Shown piece by piece: positions 51,639-61,041 of a stretch of 64,000 nt of DNA; position 1 is the stretch's first letter; every line of letters starts with the position of its first letter. The translations under genes and the position numbers were made by a program. The notes beneath the pieces are model-generated. The model saw only the letters and a list, made by a program, of their open reading frames with translations. It was not told the DNA's origin and searched no databases. The DNA is from CBDDDW01 sp965226805 (GTDB lineage Bacteria > Chloroflexota > Dehalococcoidia > Lucifugimonadales > JAGWBF01): assembly GCA_965226805.1 (NCBI GenBank), contig CBDDDW010000029.1, forward strand, positions 186,001-250,000. Reading direction: 5' to 3'.

Positions 51639-52925
51639 ATGACTTCCGAACGGACATTAAACGTCGCAGAGATGGAAGGGAAATCCAAGGATGAGCTGCT
51701 TTCCTTTGCCCAGGACATAGGGCTTGAGAATGGAAGCGCCCTGGCGAACCTTAGGAAAGGGGACGTTCTTCACCGCATCTTCCAGTTGTACTCCGACCAG
51801 CAGGGCCTGATGGCCAGCGGCGTCTTGGACGTGACGAACGACGGTTACGGATTTTTGCGGCAGGGAGGACTGCGCCCGGCGGCTGGTGATGTGTACGTCT
51901 CCCAGTCCCAAATAAGGCGCTTTGGCCTAAGGACAGGGGACACCGTTAATGGGCAGGTTAGGCCGCCCAAGGACGGGGAGAGATACTTCGGCCTAGTCAG
52001 AGTCGAACAGATCAACGGCCTTGATCCCGACAAGGCCCGGTCTCGCGACACTTTTGAGCGTCTCACCCCCATATTCCCCGACAAGCAGATTAAGCTCGAA
52101 ACTGATTCCAATAACCTCACCACCCGCATGATAGACCTGTTCTCGCCCATTGGTCTGGGACAAAGGGGACTGATCGTATCGCCACCCAAAGCCGGCAAGA
52201 CCACAGTGCTAAAAAACATCGCAAATGGAGTCAACTCCAGCTGCCCTGACGCGGAGCTTATGGTGGTGCTCATCGGCGAACGCCCTGAAGAGGTCACTGA
52301 CATGCGCCGCTCGATTAAAGGGGACGTATTTGCCTCCACCTTCGATGAGTCGGTGGAAGACCAGTGCCGGGTCGGGGAGCTCGCCCTGGAACGGGCCAAG
52401 CGCTCCGTCGAGAGCGGGAAGGACGTGGTCATCCTCCTCGACAGCATCACTAGATTCACAAGGGCCTACAACCTGGCGGTACCCAGCAGTGGACGAACCC
52501 TCTCGGGAGGCATCGACCCCGTAGCCCTCTATCCACCCAAGAGGTTTTTCGGCGCAGCCCGGAACGTGGAACATGGGGGCAGCCTCACCATCATCGCCAA
52601 CTGCCTCGTGGACACCGGCAGCCGCATGGACGAGGTCATCTACGAGGAGTTCAAGGGCACGGGCAACATGGAGCTTCACCTGGACCGCAGGCTGGCGGAG
52701 AAGCGCTTTTTCCCTGCTATAGACATGCAGCGGAGCGGCACCCGCCGGGAGGAGCTATTCTTCGACGACGCGACCATGAAGCAGATCTTTCTCCTCCGGC
52801 GCATGGTTTCCCTTCTTTCCTCCGACTCCTCTAATCACTCCGATGCCACTGAGCGGGTACTGGAGAGGCTTTCGAAGACACCGACAAACCAGGAATTCCT
52901 GACGAACCTCTCCAAGGAAGCGTAG
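51639..52925 (+). CDS. rho: Transcription termination factor Rho
   Basis: 428 residues. A Rho-N helical domain (about 8-50, KSKDELLSFAQDIGL) leads into the cold-shock RNA-binding domain (about 55-125, ASGVLDVTNDGYGFLRQGGL). The ATPase has P-loop PPKAGKTTVLKN (about 182) and Walker B DVVILLDSITRFTRAYN, followed by the Q/R loop (PSSGRTLSGGIDP, LYPPKRFFGAARN). A hexameric RNA helicase that ends transcripts. GAGGAG lies eight bases before the ATG. Confidence 0.98.
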   Translation: MTSERTLNVAEMEGKSKDELLSFAQDIGLENGSALANLRKGDVLHRIFQLYSDQQGLMASGVLDVTNDGYGFLRQGGLRPAAGDVYVSQSQIRRFGLRTGDTVNGQVRPPKDGERYFGLVRVEQINGLDPDKARSRDTFERLTPIFPDKQIKLETDSNNLTTRMIDLFSPIGLGQRGLIVSPPKAGKTTVLKNIANGVNSSCPDAELMVVLIGERPEEVTDMRRSIKGDVFASTFDESVEDQCRVGELALERAKRSVESGKDVVILLDSITRFTRAYNLAVPSSGRTLSGGIDPVALYPPKRFFGAARNVEHGGSLTIIANCLVDTGSRMDEVIYEEFKGTGNMELHLDRRLAEKRFFPAIDMQRSGTRREELFFDDATMKQIFLLRRMVSLLSSDSSNHSDATERVLERLSKTPTNQEFLTNLSKEA

Positions 52926-53565
52926 TCCTCGCCTCGAATCGCCGAACCCTCATCCTAGCCTCTCCGTCCAGCTGGAGAAGGGGGCCGGAAGTCGAAAGCT
53001 CCCTCCATGCCGACCTCGCCGAACCACCGCTCATGGTGGACCTGTCGAACCGCTGCCCCACCTCCCAGACCCCATTTCTATCGAATCGCCCCCGAGCTGC
53101 TGCCGGCGCACCTCCGGCCGCCGCTGACGCCGGTAGGCCTGGCCATTAGGTGTAACGCCTATTAGCGGAAAACTCGTAACTGTCCTTAGCTACCCCTTGA
53201 CAAGCGCTGTATTTCTTAGTATCCTTCCGAAGGATTTTGGTTAGAAGGATATAGCTCCTTCGTTCCTTACACAGAGAGGGGACCAACGGCATCACGAAGC
53301 GCTTGTTGGCAATCGCCGGCAGGGGACAGGAGTGGGCCTGTTTTGAATGACAATTACTATGCATACCACCTTGACAGTCAAAACAAGTTGGTGTTATGAA
53401 TATGGGCGATGTAATTCAAGAGAGGATACATATGCTTTCTTTCAGGTATAACGCGTCCCAGACAGAACCTTCAGTCGTGCTCAGGGCTCGCCACCCCTCC
53501 AGGGGTAGGCCAGCGGACCATTGCCTTGTGTTAGCCGGGAAGCACTCTTCAGGAGGGGACATTCG
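52926..53565. other. Long untranslated region with two candidate promoters
   Basis: 640 bp before the large secreted protein. Candidate P1: TTGACA (53197-53202), 17-bp spacer, TATCCT (53220-53225), followed at once by the palindrome ATCCTTC-C-GAAGGAT (53221-53235). Candidate P2: TTGACA (53371-53376), 18-bp spacer, TATGAA (53395-53400). Long leaders with several promoters are common for abundant surface proteins. An open frame on the minus strand here has no support. Confidence 0.45.
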
Positions 53566-56500
53566 ATGAAAAGCAACAATAGCAGGCGGTTTTATCTGGC
53601 GGGCACACTAAGTTTAGTGGCCCTGCTGGTGCTGAGTATGATATGGGTGATGTCCGTCGGCGCAGACCACCCGCCGGATGAAATTGGGGATCTAACGAGC
53701 TCCAAGCCTGTGGTGAGCCCAGACCAGGCGAACGTCGCTTCTGGTGACCGCACGGTGGCAGTCACGGTCGTGGACGAGGGCCTCGACGAAACTCTATTTG
53801 TCGGTGAGGGTCCCAACGGGGAGACCGCCGACTTCGATCAGATAATCATCAGCTTCGGCGCGAAACGTACGTTCGGCGACATATTCCGTGTCTCCCTTGT
53901 TGATGGCGACATTCTTGACGTGCCATATCTAATAATAGGAGATGCCGCCGATAGACTGCCTCTGGTGGACAGGGACAGAGATCAAGACGTAGACGCAAGC
54001 GACGTACAGGTAGTGCTGTCCGGCGATACCGCAGTGGTATCCATCGTTCGTCTGTTTGATGCGACCAACGGGCAGCTCCAGCTTTCGGCCGATTCCAATA
54101 TAGAGTCAGGTGACCGGTTCATCCTCCGGTGGGCCACCTCTGGGCGGAACGCCGGCATCGCGAAAGTGGAGGGGGACTCCGGTGAGATGTTCCTGGCTTT
54201 GCCGGAGAGCCTCACCACCGGCGGCCAGTTCGAGGCTTCTATCGTCATCAGCGACGAGGCCACGATCAACATCGGGGACGTTGTTCACGAGCAGCACACG
54301 GTGATCGGCGGCTTGTTAGCTGATCGGGCCTTCTCAGGCGAGCAGCACTCAGTCGCCTCGAACCTCGTCGTCGGCGACACCTTTACCGTAACCCTGGACT
54401 TCACCCCCGCGGATATTGACGGGGACGGGGTAGCGGGCGTGGCGCTTGACGACATCACCACTGGTGGCGCAGCTGCGGCGATTGGTGCCGCTTACGCGAG
54501 CGGCACATCACTTCCGATGGTGGGTGTAGGCAATGCTGACATTGGTGACGCCTTCACCCTTACCTATGGCCGGGCGGTTGCGGCAGAAGAGATCACTATA
54601 CCCGCCCTATTTGTCAACGTCAACACTGGCGACCTGACGCTATCAACCGGGGATACCTTTGCTGCTACCCTGGATAATATTCTAGAGGACACCAACGACG
54701 ACGGCGTGATTACCATCGCCGATATAACAACCATAACTGACGTCACCGGTGGCGCCGGTATCGGGGTTGCTACGGTCACCCGCGGCAGCGCGATGGTCAC
54801 CTTCGTAGTCACTACCGGCGGTGCCGCTACCAGCACAGGTGGTACCTTCACGGTGAACTACATAGGGCGGTTCGTGCAAAACGAGACCATCCCCGCAACT
54901 GGCCTGCAACCCAACGAGACCCAAGTCATCACGTTGGAGAATCCACCGTTGAGGGATGCCAACGATAACGACATTATCGATACTGGCGATATTACGATAA
55001 CTGTACCGCAGCTATCGGTGGATGCCGTTGGCGGGATCCCAGCCGGAAACGACGGCACGCTGACTATTAGAAACACGACGGCCAACGCGGTAATTGTGGA
55101 TACCCCGTTCGCCGTGTCCTACAGGGGCGCCGATCAGTTAACGCTCAGCGGTACCGACGCACTGGTCCACGCGCCCCTACAGGGTGCGCCGACTACCGCG
55201 GATATAACGGACAGTCTAGTTGTTCCGGTCTTCGGCGTGTCGGGCGACCTGTACCAGGTTAACGAGGTAGACGGCGCGACCGGATTGGTCCGGTTTGGTG
55301 TGCTAGTGGACACACCCGTCGTCGGGACGGTTATAGGCATAAGCTATGCCGGTTCAGAGCAGCACGCGCCGCCGGGCGTAGCTCAGGCTATCGGTGACGA
55401 ATTCGTAATCCTGCTGGAGAACGATGTGCGCGACGGCGCAGACGCCGGCACCGGCGTTGGCCCGGCTGACGTCGTAGTGGTTAGCGGGGATGTTGTGGTC
55501 TTGGCCGTGACGGCAGACCAGGGGGCAATAAAAGTGCAGGCGACGGCTGCCCTGGGCGCCGACGAAATCTTAAGATTCGCGTACGTCCGGCCCGCCAACT
55601 TCAACCCTCAAAACGCCCTGGCCCCGGGTGCCAACAGGCCTTTGCCCGTCGTGTCCGCCACCTCCGGCACACAGACGCGGATAACCTACGAAGACGCTAA
55701 TCCCAACGTGGACATAGAGCTGGACATAGGGATAGAAGCCGACTCACCTAGCTTTGAGGCCGCCGAACCCGTGGACGGCTTCTCCGCGGCGAACTCAGGG
55801 GACGTGGTGTTCTCCATAGAGATAAGCGACGTGGGCGAGGCAGGCGTCAACGCCGATGTCGGCGACACCAGGTCTCCTGCGAGTGAGGTCAGGTACATCC
55901 TTCACGATACTCAGAGTCCACCGGCCGCTGGAGCCGCCGCGTTCGCAGCGCCCGTGAGAGAATTCGTCGTAACCGCCGACAACATCACGGAAGCGCTGGG
56001 AATCTTCACGGCCACACTGGCCCTGAACAGCCAAAATCTACTGCTAATCAACATGGACATTATTTCAGGCTTTGTGACTACCGTATTCTGGTGGGTTGAG
56101 GCTGAAGACGATGCCCAGAATGTCGCCATCACCGACTCCGATCCTGATACTGACGGCGATCAGCCTTTCGTTTTGCGCATAGACGCGCTTGCCTCCAATT
56201 TGACGGACGCCTTTACCGGCGACTGGTGGGACCCGGCGGAGGGCCGGATCAAGGGAGACAGGGCGCTGGCGGTCGTAACCGGTGGTTCCATGGATAACAG
56301 CATCCGCGTGCTGTTCAACGAGGCTATCGATGCCCTCTCAATAACTCCCGCAGCTTTCGTAATCGAAGGCTTCACCGTGACCAGTGCCCGGAACTTTCCT
56401 GGAGCCCCGAACAGCGTCTTCCTGACGGTGTCCCCCGATCTAGGCCCCAGCGACGTACCAGCGGTATCGCTGGTGGGACAGACAGTAACGGACCTGGCGG

Positions 56501-57729
56501 GTAACCCGGCCAATACGGGCGATGAGACCCCTATAGATGGCATCTCGCCCACGCCCTCAGTGGTGCCGGCTACGACCCTGAGCACGGGCACCATTTCTAT
56601 AACTGTCACGACCGACGAGAACATCCGCACCAGAAGGCCACCCCTGACGTTGAGCGTCACGGCTGATAGCACGGTGAGACCCGGAGGTGTAAACCCGACG
56701 GCCATCACCCCGTCGGCGGACGCCGACGAGTGGCTTTTCGAGTTCACGATCCCCAATAGCCAGACCTACAGCGTCGTGGTCACTGCGGACGACACGGCCC
56801 GCAACCAGGGCGTGGCGGGGGTCGCTAATCCTGAGGCGGACGGCGCCATCATCTTCCAGATTGACAACGCGCTGCCCGCCGCTGTCACGGACCCGGCCGA
56901 CGGCGATGACCTTCCCATAGCCGAGTTTGTGTTCGTCTCGCTGAACTGGTCTACGACAGAGGAAAACGAGTACAACGGTGATACTCACACGGACGTAAAC
57001 CTTACCATAGCGATACTGGACTCTGGGGATGCCGGCGAGCGGGACCTCATGGCTGAGGGCGTGGCGAGTGTCAGGAATGGCAACGAGTGGAGCCTGGGCA
57101 TAGCTAATGTCAGCCTGGGCGAGCATACCCTGACGTTCAACGGCGCTGACGACGCCGGTAATACCCTTACCGATGCCGACAAGGTCCTCAACTTCACGGT
57201 GACTCAGCCTCTGCCATTTGAAAAGGAGCTTAGAACCGGCATGAACCTGATTTCACTGCCCGGTGATCCTTCGGACGGCAGCGTCGATGCCGTATTCGGA
57301 GATATACCGCAGGTGAACCTGGTCTTCACGAGGGAAGGGGACCGGTGGCTGGTCGGCGAGCGTGGCCCCGACGGAACCTTCGGTGGCAACCTGACAAACA
57401 TAGACTCCAGCCATGGCTACTGGGTCAGGGCAACGGCGGGGGCGGCACTGAGTGTGCAGATACCGCCTCTGGGTGCCCTCGAGATACCGCCGGAGATACC
57501 CGTCGTTGGTGGACGGTGGAACCTGGTGTCGGTCATCAGTTTGGAGCCCGTAGGGACGGTGGTGACCGAGGATACGCTCGTATCCGCCGACACCTACCTC
57601 GGCACGGCATGGACCAGGGCCTTCGCCTTCGACGGCCGCGTCTGGATCCGTGTCGAGCGTGGCGATGAGCTTCAGTTCGGCAACGGCTACTGGGTGTTCT
57701 TCACAGCAGACGGAACCTTGGTCCCGTAG
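53566..57729 (+). CDS. Large secreted protein with Asp-rich loops and repeated beta modules
   Basis: 1387 residues from the ATG at 53566 (AGGAGGGG six bases upstream). A signal peptide is clear (hydrophobic 11-32, cut near VGA-DHPP). The chain consists of beta-rich modules carrying DxDxDG-like, probably calcium-binding loops near 135, 284, 375, 464 and 620 (DIDGDGVAGVALDDI, DTNDDGVITIADIT, DANDNDIIDTGDIT). A region at about 920-1190 has Ig-like bacterial modules (Big/HYR-like). From about 1217 a C-terminal domain begins, with RTGMNLISLPGDPSDG and GYWVRATAGAAL. No membrane anchor is visible at the end. An abundant surface-layer or adhesion role is plausible, not shown. Confidence 0.8.
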   Translation: MKSNNSRRFYLAGTLSLVALLVLSMIWVMSVGADHPPDEIGDLTSSKPVVSPDQANVASGDRTVAVTVVDEGLDETLFVGEGPNGETADFDQIIISFGAKRTFGDIFRVSLVDGDILDVPYLIIGDAADRLPLVDRDRDQDVDASDVQVVLSGDTAVVSIVRLFDATNGQLQLSADSNIESGDRFILRWATSGRNAGIAKVEGDSGEMFLALPESLTTGGQFEASIVISDEATINIGDVVHEQHTVIGGLLADRAFSGEQHSVASNLVVGDTFTVTLDFTPADIDGDGVAGVALDDITTGGAAAAIGAAYASGTSLPMVGVGNADIGDAFTLTYGRAVAAEEITIPALFVNVNTGDLTLSTGDTFAATLDNILEDTNDDGVITIADITTITDVTGGAGIGVATVTRGSAMVTFVVTTGGAATSTGGTFTVNYIGRFVQNETIPATGLQPNETQVITLENPPLRDANDNDIIDTGDITITVPQLSVDAVGGIPAGNDGTLTIRNTTANAVIVDTPFAVSYRGADQLTLSGTDALVHAPLQGAPTTADITDSLVVPVFGVSGDLYQVNEVDGATGLVRFGVLVDTPVVGTVIGISYAGSEQHAPPGVAQAIGDEFVILLENDVRDGADAGTGVGPADVVVVSGDVVVLAVTADQGAIKVQATAALGADEILRFAYVRPANFNPQNALAPGANRPLPVVSATSGTQTRITYEDANPNVDIELDIGIEADSPSFEAAEPVDGFSAANSGDVVFSIEISDVGEAGVNADVGDTRSPASEVRYILHDTQSPPAAGAAAFAAPVREFVVTADNITEALGIFTATLALNSQNLLLINMDIISGFVTTVFWWVEAEDDAQNVAITDSDPDTDGDQPFVLRIDALASNLTDAFTGDWWDPAEGRIKGDRALAVVTGGSMDNSIRVLFNEAIDALSITPAAFVIEGFTVTSARNFPGAPNSVFLTVSPDLGPSDVPAVSLVGQTVTDLAGNPANTGDETPIDGISPTPSVVPATTLSTGTISITVTTDENIRTRRPPLTLSVTADSTVRPGGVNPTAITPSADADEWLFEFTIPNSQTYSVVVTADDTARNQGVAGVANPEADGAIIFQIDNALPAAVTDPADGDDLPIAEFVFVSLNWSTTEENEYNGDTHTDVNLTIAILDSGDAGERDLMAEGVASVRNGNEWSLGIANVSLGEHTLTFNGADDAGNTLTDADKVLNFTVTQPLPFEKELRTGMNLISLPGDPSDGSVDAVFGDIPQVNLVFTREGDRWLVGERGPDGTFGGNLTNIDSSHGYWVRATAGAALSVQIPPLGALEIPPEIPVVGGRWNLVSVISLEPVGTVVTEDTLVSADTYLGTAWTRAFAFDGRVWIRVERGDELQFGNGYWVFFTADGTLVP

Positions 57730-57763
57730 CCTACAGCCCGAGTTACAGCCAAAGGCAGCAAAA

Positions 57764-57794
57764 CAGTGGCCCCACCGGGCTGGTGGGGCCACTG
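57764..57794 (+). terminator. Strong hairpin terminator after the large secreted protein
   Basis: A perfect 13-bp stem, CAGTGGCCCCACC (57764-57776) and GGTGGGGCCACTG (57782-57794), with a five-base loop. It lies 35 bp after the stop codon. Only a short T run follows, so it may need help or act in both directions. Confidence 0.7.
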
Positions 57795-57969
57795 AAGTTT
57801 AGGAGGAGCAGTGCACGTCTCCACTGATAAGGGGATAGGCCGGGTATAAACGCCAGGCAGCCAAACTGTTGAAAATGCCGGGCAAATGCTCTTTCGAATA
57901 GAGAGCCCTTGGGGTTATAATGGTAGGACAGGCATTGCCCCGGGCATCCTGCAATGAGGAGGCGTTAAC

Positions 57970-58557
57970 ATGCGTCGTGGCGCGGCCACACTGGTGGCGG
58001 TACTGTCGAGCCTTATTGTAGCTTTGCCGCTGCTCGGAGCGACGCCTCAGCAGGAACGGCCACCATTCCCAGTCATATATGGGGGAAGTGTGTTTGTTAA
58101 GGGTGCGCCGGCCCCTGCCGGCCTGTCGGTGGTTGGCTGCGTCATAGACTGCAGCCGCTACAAGAGCGATCCGGTGCTTACAGATGAGACAGGGAGATAC
58201 AGAACCCTCGTAGTGGGACCGCCCAACGAGGCGTTCCTGAACGAGGAGATTACCTTCTGGATCGAAAACCAATTCGGGGCAATCCAGGCCGCCGAGACCG
58301 CCACCTTCGACCCGACGATCGTTAGCTTAACACGGACCCTCACCCTGCGCTTCGGTGAGGAGGTTCCGACACCTCCACCGTCCGCACCCACGCCCACACC
58401 CACGGTGACTCCGACTCCCACCGCCACCCCTGTGCTGCCGATACCGGGCGACTCGTCCGTGCGCAGCCTGCCTCGGATGGCCCTCATCGTGGGGGTAGCG
58501 GCCCTGCTGGCAGGAGGCATGATACTGTTGCTGTTCCGACGGCGCAGAGCACTCTAG
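57970..58557 (+). CDS. Secreted anchored protein with Pro-Thr linker and C-terminal helix
   Basis: 195 residues. A signal peptide (about 4-24) is followed by a small domain with two Cys (VVGCVIDCSR) resembling a carboxypeptidase-regulatory-like beta sandwich (GAPAPAGLSVVG, DETGRYRTLVVG). Then comes a linker of Pro and Thr (about 136-158), a PGDSSVRSLP block and a hydrophobic helix ending in RRRRAL. The end resembles sorting-type C-termini (short motif, helix, basic tail), but I cannot assign a sortase class. The stop codon lies at the target TA of IS630 and is unchanged by the insertion. Confidence 0.7.
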   Translation: MRRGAATLVAVLSSLIVALPLLGATPQQERPPFPVIYGGSVFVKGAPAPAGLSVVGCVIDCSRYKSDPVLTDETGRYRTLVVGPPNEAFLNEEITFWIENQFGAIQAAETATFDPTIVSLTRTLTLRFGEEVPTPPPSAPTPTPTVTPTPTATPVLPIPGDSSVRSLPRMALIVGVAALLAGGMILLLFRRRRAL

Positions 58558-59694
58558 TCTAATGTCTCGCAAATGCCTTGATATATAGTGGATATTGGGG
58601 TATGCTTGCTTCATGCCAAAATCAGCTGATCTCCTCACGATATCTCCCGAGCAACGCCGAACGCTGGAAGCCTGGGTCCGTGCCCAGAACACTCCCCAAA
58701 GCGTCGCCTTCCGGGCCAGGATCGCCCTCCTCGCCGCCGACGGTGTGCCCAATAGCCGGATTGCCCGAGAGGTGGGCGTCAGTCGTCCCACCGTCATGCT
58801 CTGGCGCCAGCGTTTCCTCCAGGGCGGCCCTAGTGCCCTCACCGAGATCGCACCCGGCCGGGGCCGGCGGGTGACCTACGGAGCCGACCGGGTGAACGAG
58901 GTGGTGCAGGCCACTACCCAGACCAAACCCCCCGGAGCAACCCACTGGAGCATCCGCACCATGGCCAAGGCCCAGGGCCTTAGCAAGGCCACCGTGCAGC
59001 GCATCTGGTCCGCTCACGGGTTACAGCCCCACCGGACGAAGCGATTCAAGCTCTCCAAGGACTGGCGGTTCACCGAGAAACTCACCGACGTAGTGGGGCT
59101 GTACCTCAATCCTCCCGACAAAGCCGTGGTCCTGTGCGTGGATGAGAAGAGCCAAATCCAGGCCCTTCAGCGTACCCAGCCCGGCCTGCCTATGAAGAAA
59201 GGGCGCTGCGGAACCATGACCCACGACTACAAGCGGCATGGGACCACGACCCTATTTGCGGCCCTCAATGTCTTGGACGGGCGGGTGATCGGGGAGTGCA
59301 TGGCTAAGCACCGGCACCAGGAGTTCCTGCGCTTCCTGCGGCGACTGGACCGGGAGTTTTCCAAGGAGACGCCGCTCCATCTGATTGTGGACAACTATGG
59401 GACCCACAACCAGTCCAAGGTGAAGGCGTGGCTGGAGAAGCACCCGCGGTTCACCCTGCACTTCACGCCGACGAGCTCGTCTTGGTTGAACCTGGTGGAG
59501 CGGTGGTTCAGGGAGTTGACGGAGAAAAGAGTACGGCGGGGGAGTTTCGAGAGCGTCCCGGAGTTGATCGCCGCGATTAAGGAATACCTGGCGGCGTCCA
59601 ACGCGGATCCCAAGCCGTTTGTATGGCATGCCTCCGCTCAAGCGATCCTCACCAAGCTCTCACGCTGTAAAGCTATTTACGAGACACTAGACTA
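58555..59694 (+). mobile_element. IS630-family insertion sequence
   Basis: 1140 bp including both TA copies. The ends are GTCTAATGTCTCGCAAAT and, on the complement of the right, GTCTAGTGTCTCGTAAAT (16 of 18 identical). Target CTAG with TA duplicated. The right end matches the left end of the three miniature elements (first 15 bases identical, about 25 of 28 overall), making this IS their probable source of transposase. Confidence 0.9.
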
Positions 59695-59695
59695 G
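58613..59695 (+). CDS. IS630-family transposase
   Basis: 360 residues from the ATG at 58613. An N-terminal helix-turn-helix (VPNSRIAREVGVSRPTVMLW) precedes a second HTH region (GLSKATVQRIWSAHGLQPHR). The DDE catalytic residues are in CVDEKSQIQAL, LIVDNYGTHNQS and SWLNLVERWFRELTEKR. The gene is intact, and its stop codon uses the right-hand TA. Likely still able to move itself and the miniature elements. Confidence 0.93.
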   Translation: MPKSADLLTISPEQRRTLEAWVRAQNTPQSVAFRARIALLAADGVPNSRIAREVGVSRPTVMLWRQRFLQGGPSALTEIAPGRGRRVTYGADRVNEVVQATTQTKPPGATHWSIRTMAKAQGLSKATVQRIWSAHGLQPHRTKRFKLSKDWRFTEKLTDVVGLYLNPPDKAVVLCVDEKSQIQALQRTQPGLPMKKGRCGTMTHDYKRHGTTTLFAALNVLDGRVIGECMAKHRHQEFLRFLRRLDREFSKETPLHLIVDNYGTHNQSKVKAWLEKHPRFTLHFTPTSSSWLNLVERWFRELTEKRVRRGSFESVPELIAAIKEYLAASNADPKPFVWHASAQAILTKLSRCKAIYETLD

Positions 59696-59836
59696 GTCGC
59701 ATCACGGTTGTGCCTTATAACTCGTACGTAAGCGGTGCATATCGCCGAACTGGCGTCAAACCATATGCGTAATACAACTCACGCCACACAATTATCTGCT
59801 GAAAGTACAACCCTTTGAGTTCTATGGGAAGTCAAT

Positions 59837-60066
59837 CTATGATACCTCCGAATCTCCCACCTGACAAGTGGGAGATTCTCTCGGCAGCAAGCGGCGCACC
59901 CTTCTCTTTGGGATAGAGCATCTCCTCGGATAAGGGCGGCACTTGGACGTTATCTCCTGGGTCCTGGGGTCGAACACCGTCTCGCCCCAAATCCAGCCGT
60001 CGGGATAGGCCAACAGCGTTTGCAGGTAGGTGGCCAGAAGTCTTTTGGAGCCGCTGGTGAACGCCT
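59837..60066 (-). pseudogene. Debris of an unidentified, possibly helicase-related gene
   Basis: On the minus strand one frame gives TYLQTLLAYPDGWIWGETVF followed by DPRTQE; a second frame then continues VQVPPLSEEMLYPKEK. The two pieces look like one protein broken by a frameshift. The motif style (YPD...GETV..DP, then LYPKE) reminds me of C-terminal parts of mobile-element helicases, but I cannot confirm it. A hairpin GAATCTCCCAC/GTGGGAGATTC (59850-59878) lies within the damaged stretch. Confidence 0.35.
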
Positions 60067-60201
60067 TCGACTCTGAGGTGGACCCGGAAAATCGGACAAG
60101 CAGCTAAGTGAGAGTCCTGCTCCTAAACTAAGGGCAGCGGTAGCTGTCGGGAAGGAGTGGGAGATGTCGAAAGGACGCAGAAAGTCAAGTGGACCCCATC
60201 A

Positions 60202-60543
60202 TCAGGACAGCGGTGAGGCTAAAATAAGAGAGTCTACCGCGGGGGTGTCTCGTAAACCTTCATCCGATTGTAAGGCTCGTGGATGTTCCAGTAAACACCT
60301 TTGTGGGCTCACTGCTTGGAACACCTGACCCGGTGACCGATAGCCCAGGGCTTGATGGGGCCGCTCTTGGTTGTAGAAGGCCAGATAAGCCCCAATCCCC
60401 TTTCTGGCCTCAGTCCCATTTTGGTATGCCTTCAGGTACATCTCCTCGTACTTGATGCTGCGCCACAGCCGTTCCACGAAGACGTTGTCCATGCACCGGC
60501 CCCTGCCGTCCATGCTCACTTGAACGCCTTGCGCCAGCAGCAT
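60202..60543 (-). pseudogene. IS3-family transposase remnant (orfB C-terminus)
   Basis: 113 codons holding the end of an IS3-type integrase domain: DNVFVERLWRSIKYEEMYLK (with the last catalytic Glu), YLAFYNQERPHQALGYRSPG and a normal closing stretch. The catalytic domain in front is missing or shifted in frame near 60543-60620. TGGACCCCATCATCAGG at about 60189 resembles an IS3 terminus. Inactive relic. Confidence 0.8.
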
Positions 60544-60762
60544 GGACCAGATGCAACCGACACAAAAACCTGCGGTACTCCTGGGCGGTTGATTTGGATG
60601 CAGCGAACGGAGACGGTCGCATATCCTAGCTGGTTTGGCGTCGCCAGCTCGTTGATCTGACGCCGAACGGCCTGATGACGGGTCCGAGTCTCAATTGACC
60701 TGACCCCCGAAAACTAGTCCAGAGATAAGCTCGCACACTGGATATGTAGAAAGGGGGGACGG

Positions 60763-61041
60763 ATGCCGAGGAAGGGATATACGGCGGAGCAGATCATAGG
60801 GAAGCTGCGGGAGGTGGACGTGCTGGTGCAGCAAGGGCATGCCGTAAGGGAGGCTGTCAGGAGGATAGGAGTGTCTGATCACACTTATTATGTATGGAGG
60901 AGGGAGTATGGCGGCATGGGTGTAGAGCAGGCCAAGAGGCTCAGGGAGTTGGAGAGGGAGAACGTTCGGCTGAAGAGGCTGGTGGCAGACCTGAGCTTGG
61001 ACAAGGACATCCTTAAGGAGGCACTTCGGGGAAACTCCTGA
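60763..61041 (+). CDS. IS3-family OrfA
   Basis: 92 residues with an N-terminal helix-turn-helix (KGYTAEQIIGKLREVDVLV, RRIGVSDHTYYVWRREYGGM) and a leucine-zipper-like helix (LRELERENVRLKRLVADLSL). Start ATG at 60763. OrfB continues in the -1 frame from about 61038, as usual for IS3. OrfA alone has no transposase activity. Confidence 0.88.
   Translation: MPRKGYTAEQIIGKLREVDVLVQQGHAVREAVRRIGVSDHTYYVWRREYGGMGVEQAKRLRELERENVRLKRLVADLSLDKDILKEALRGNS

Noticed and set aside
53146..53364. 72-codon open frame on the minus strand in the long leader
   Set aside because: No ribosome site and it overlaps both candidate promoters of the large secreted protein.
60085..60180. A stretch resembling the 5' part of a group II intron (CTAAGTGAGAGTCCTGC and CAGCGGTAGCTGTCGG)
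   Set aside because: No reverse transcriptase, no domain V hairpin seen and no clear boundaries.
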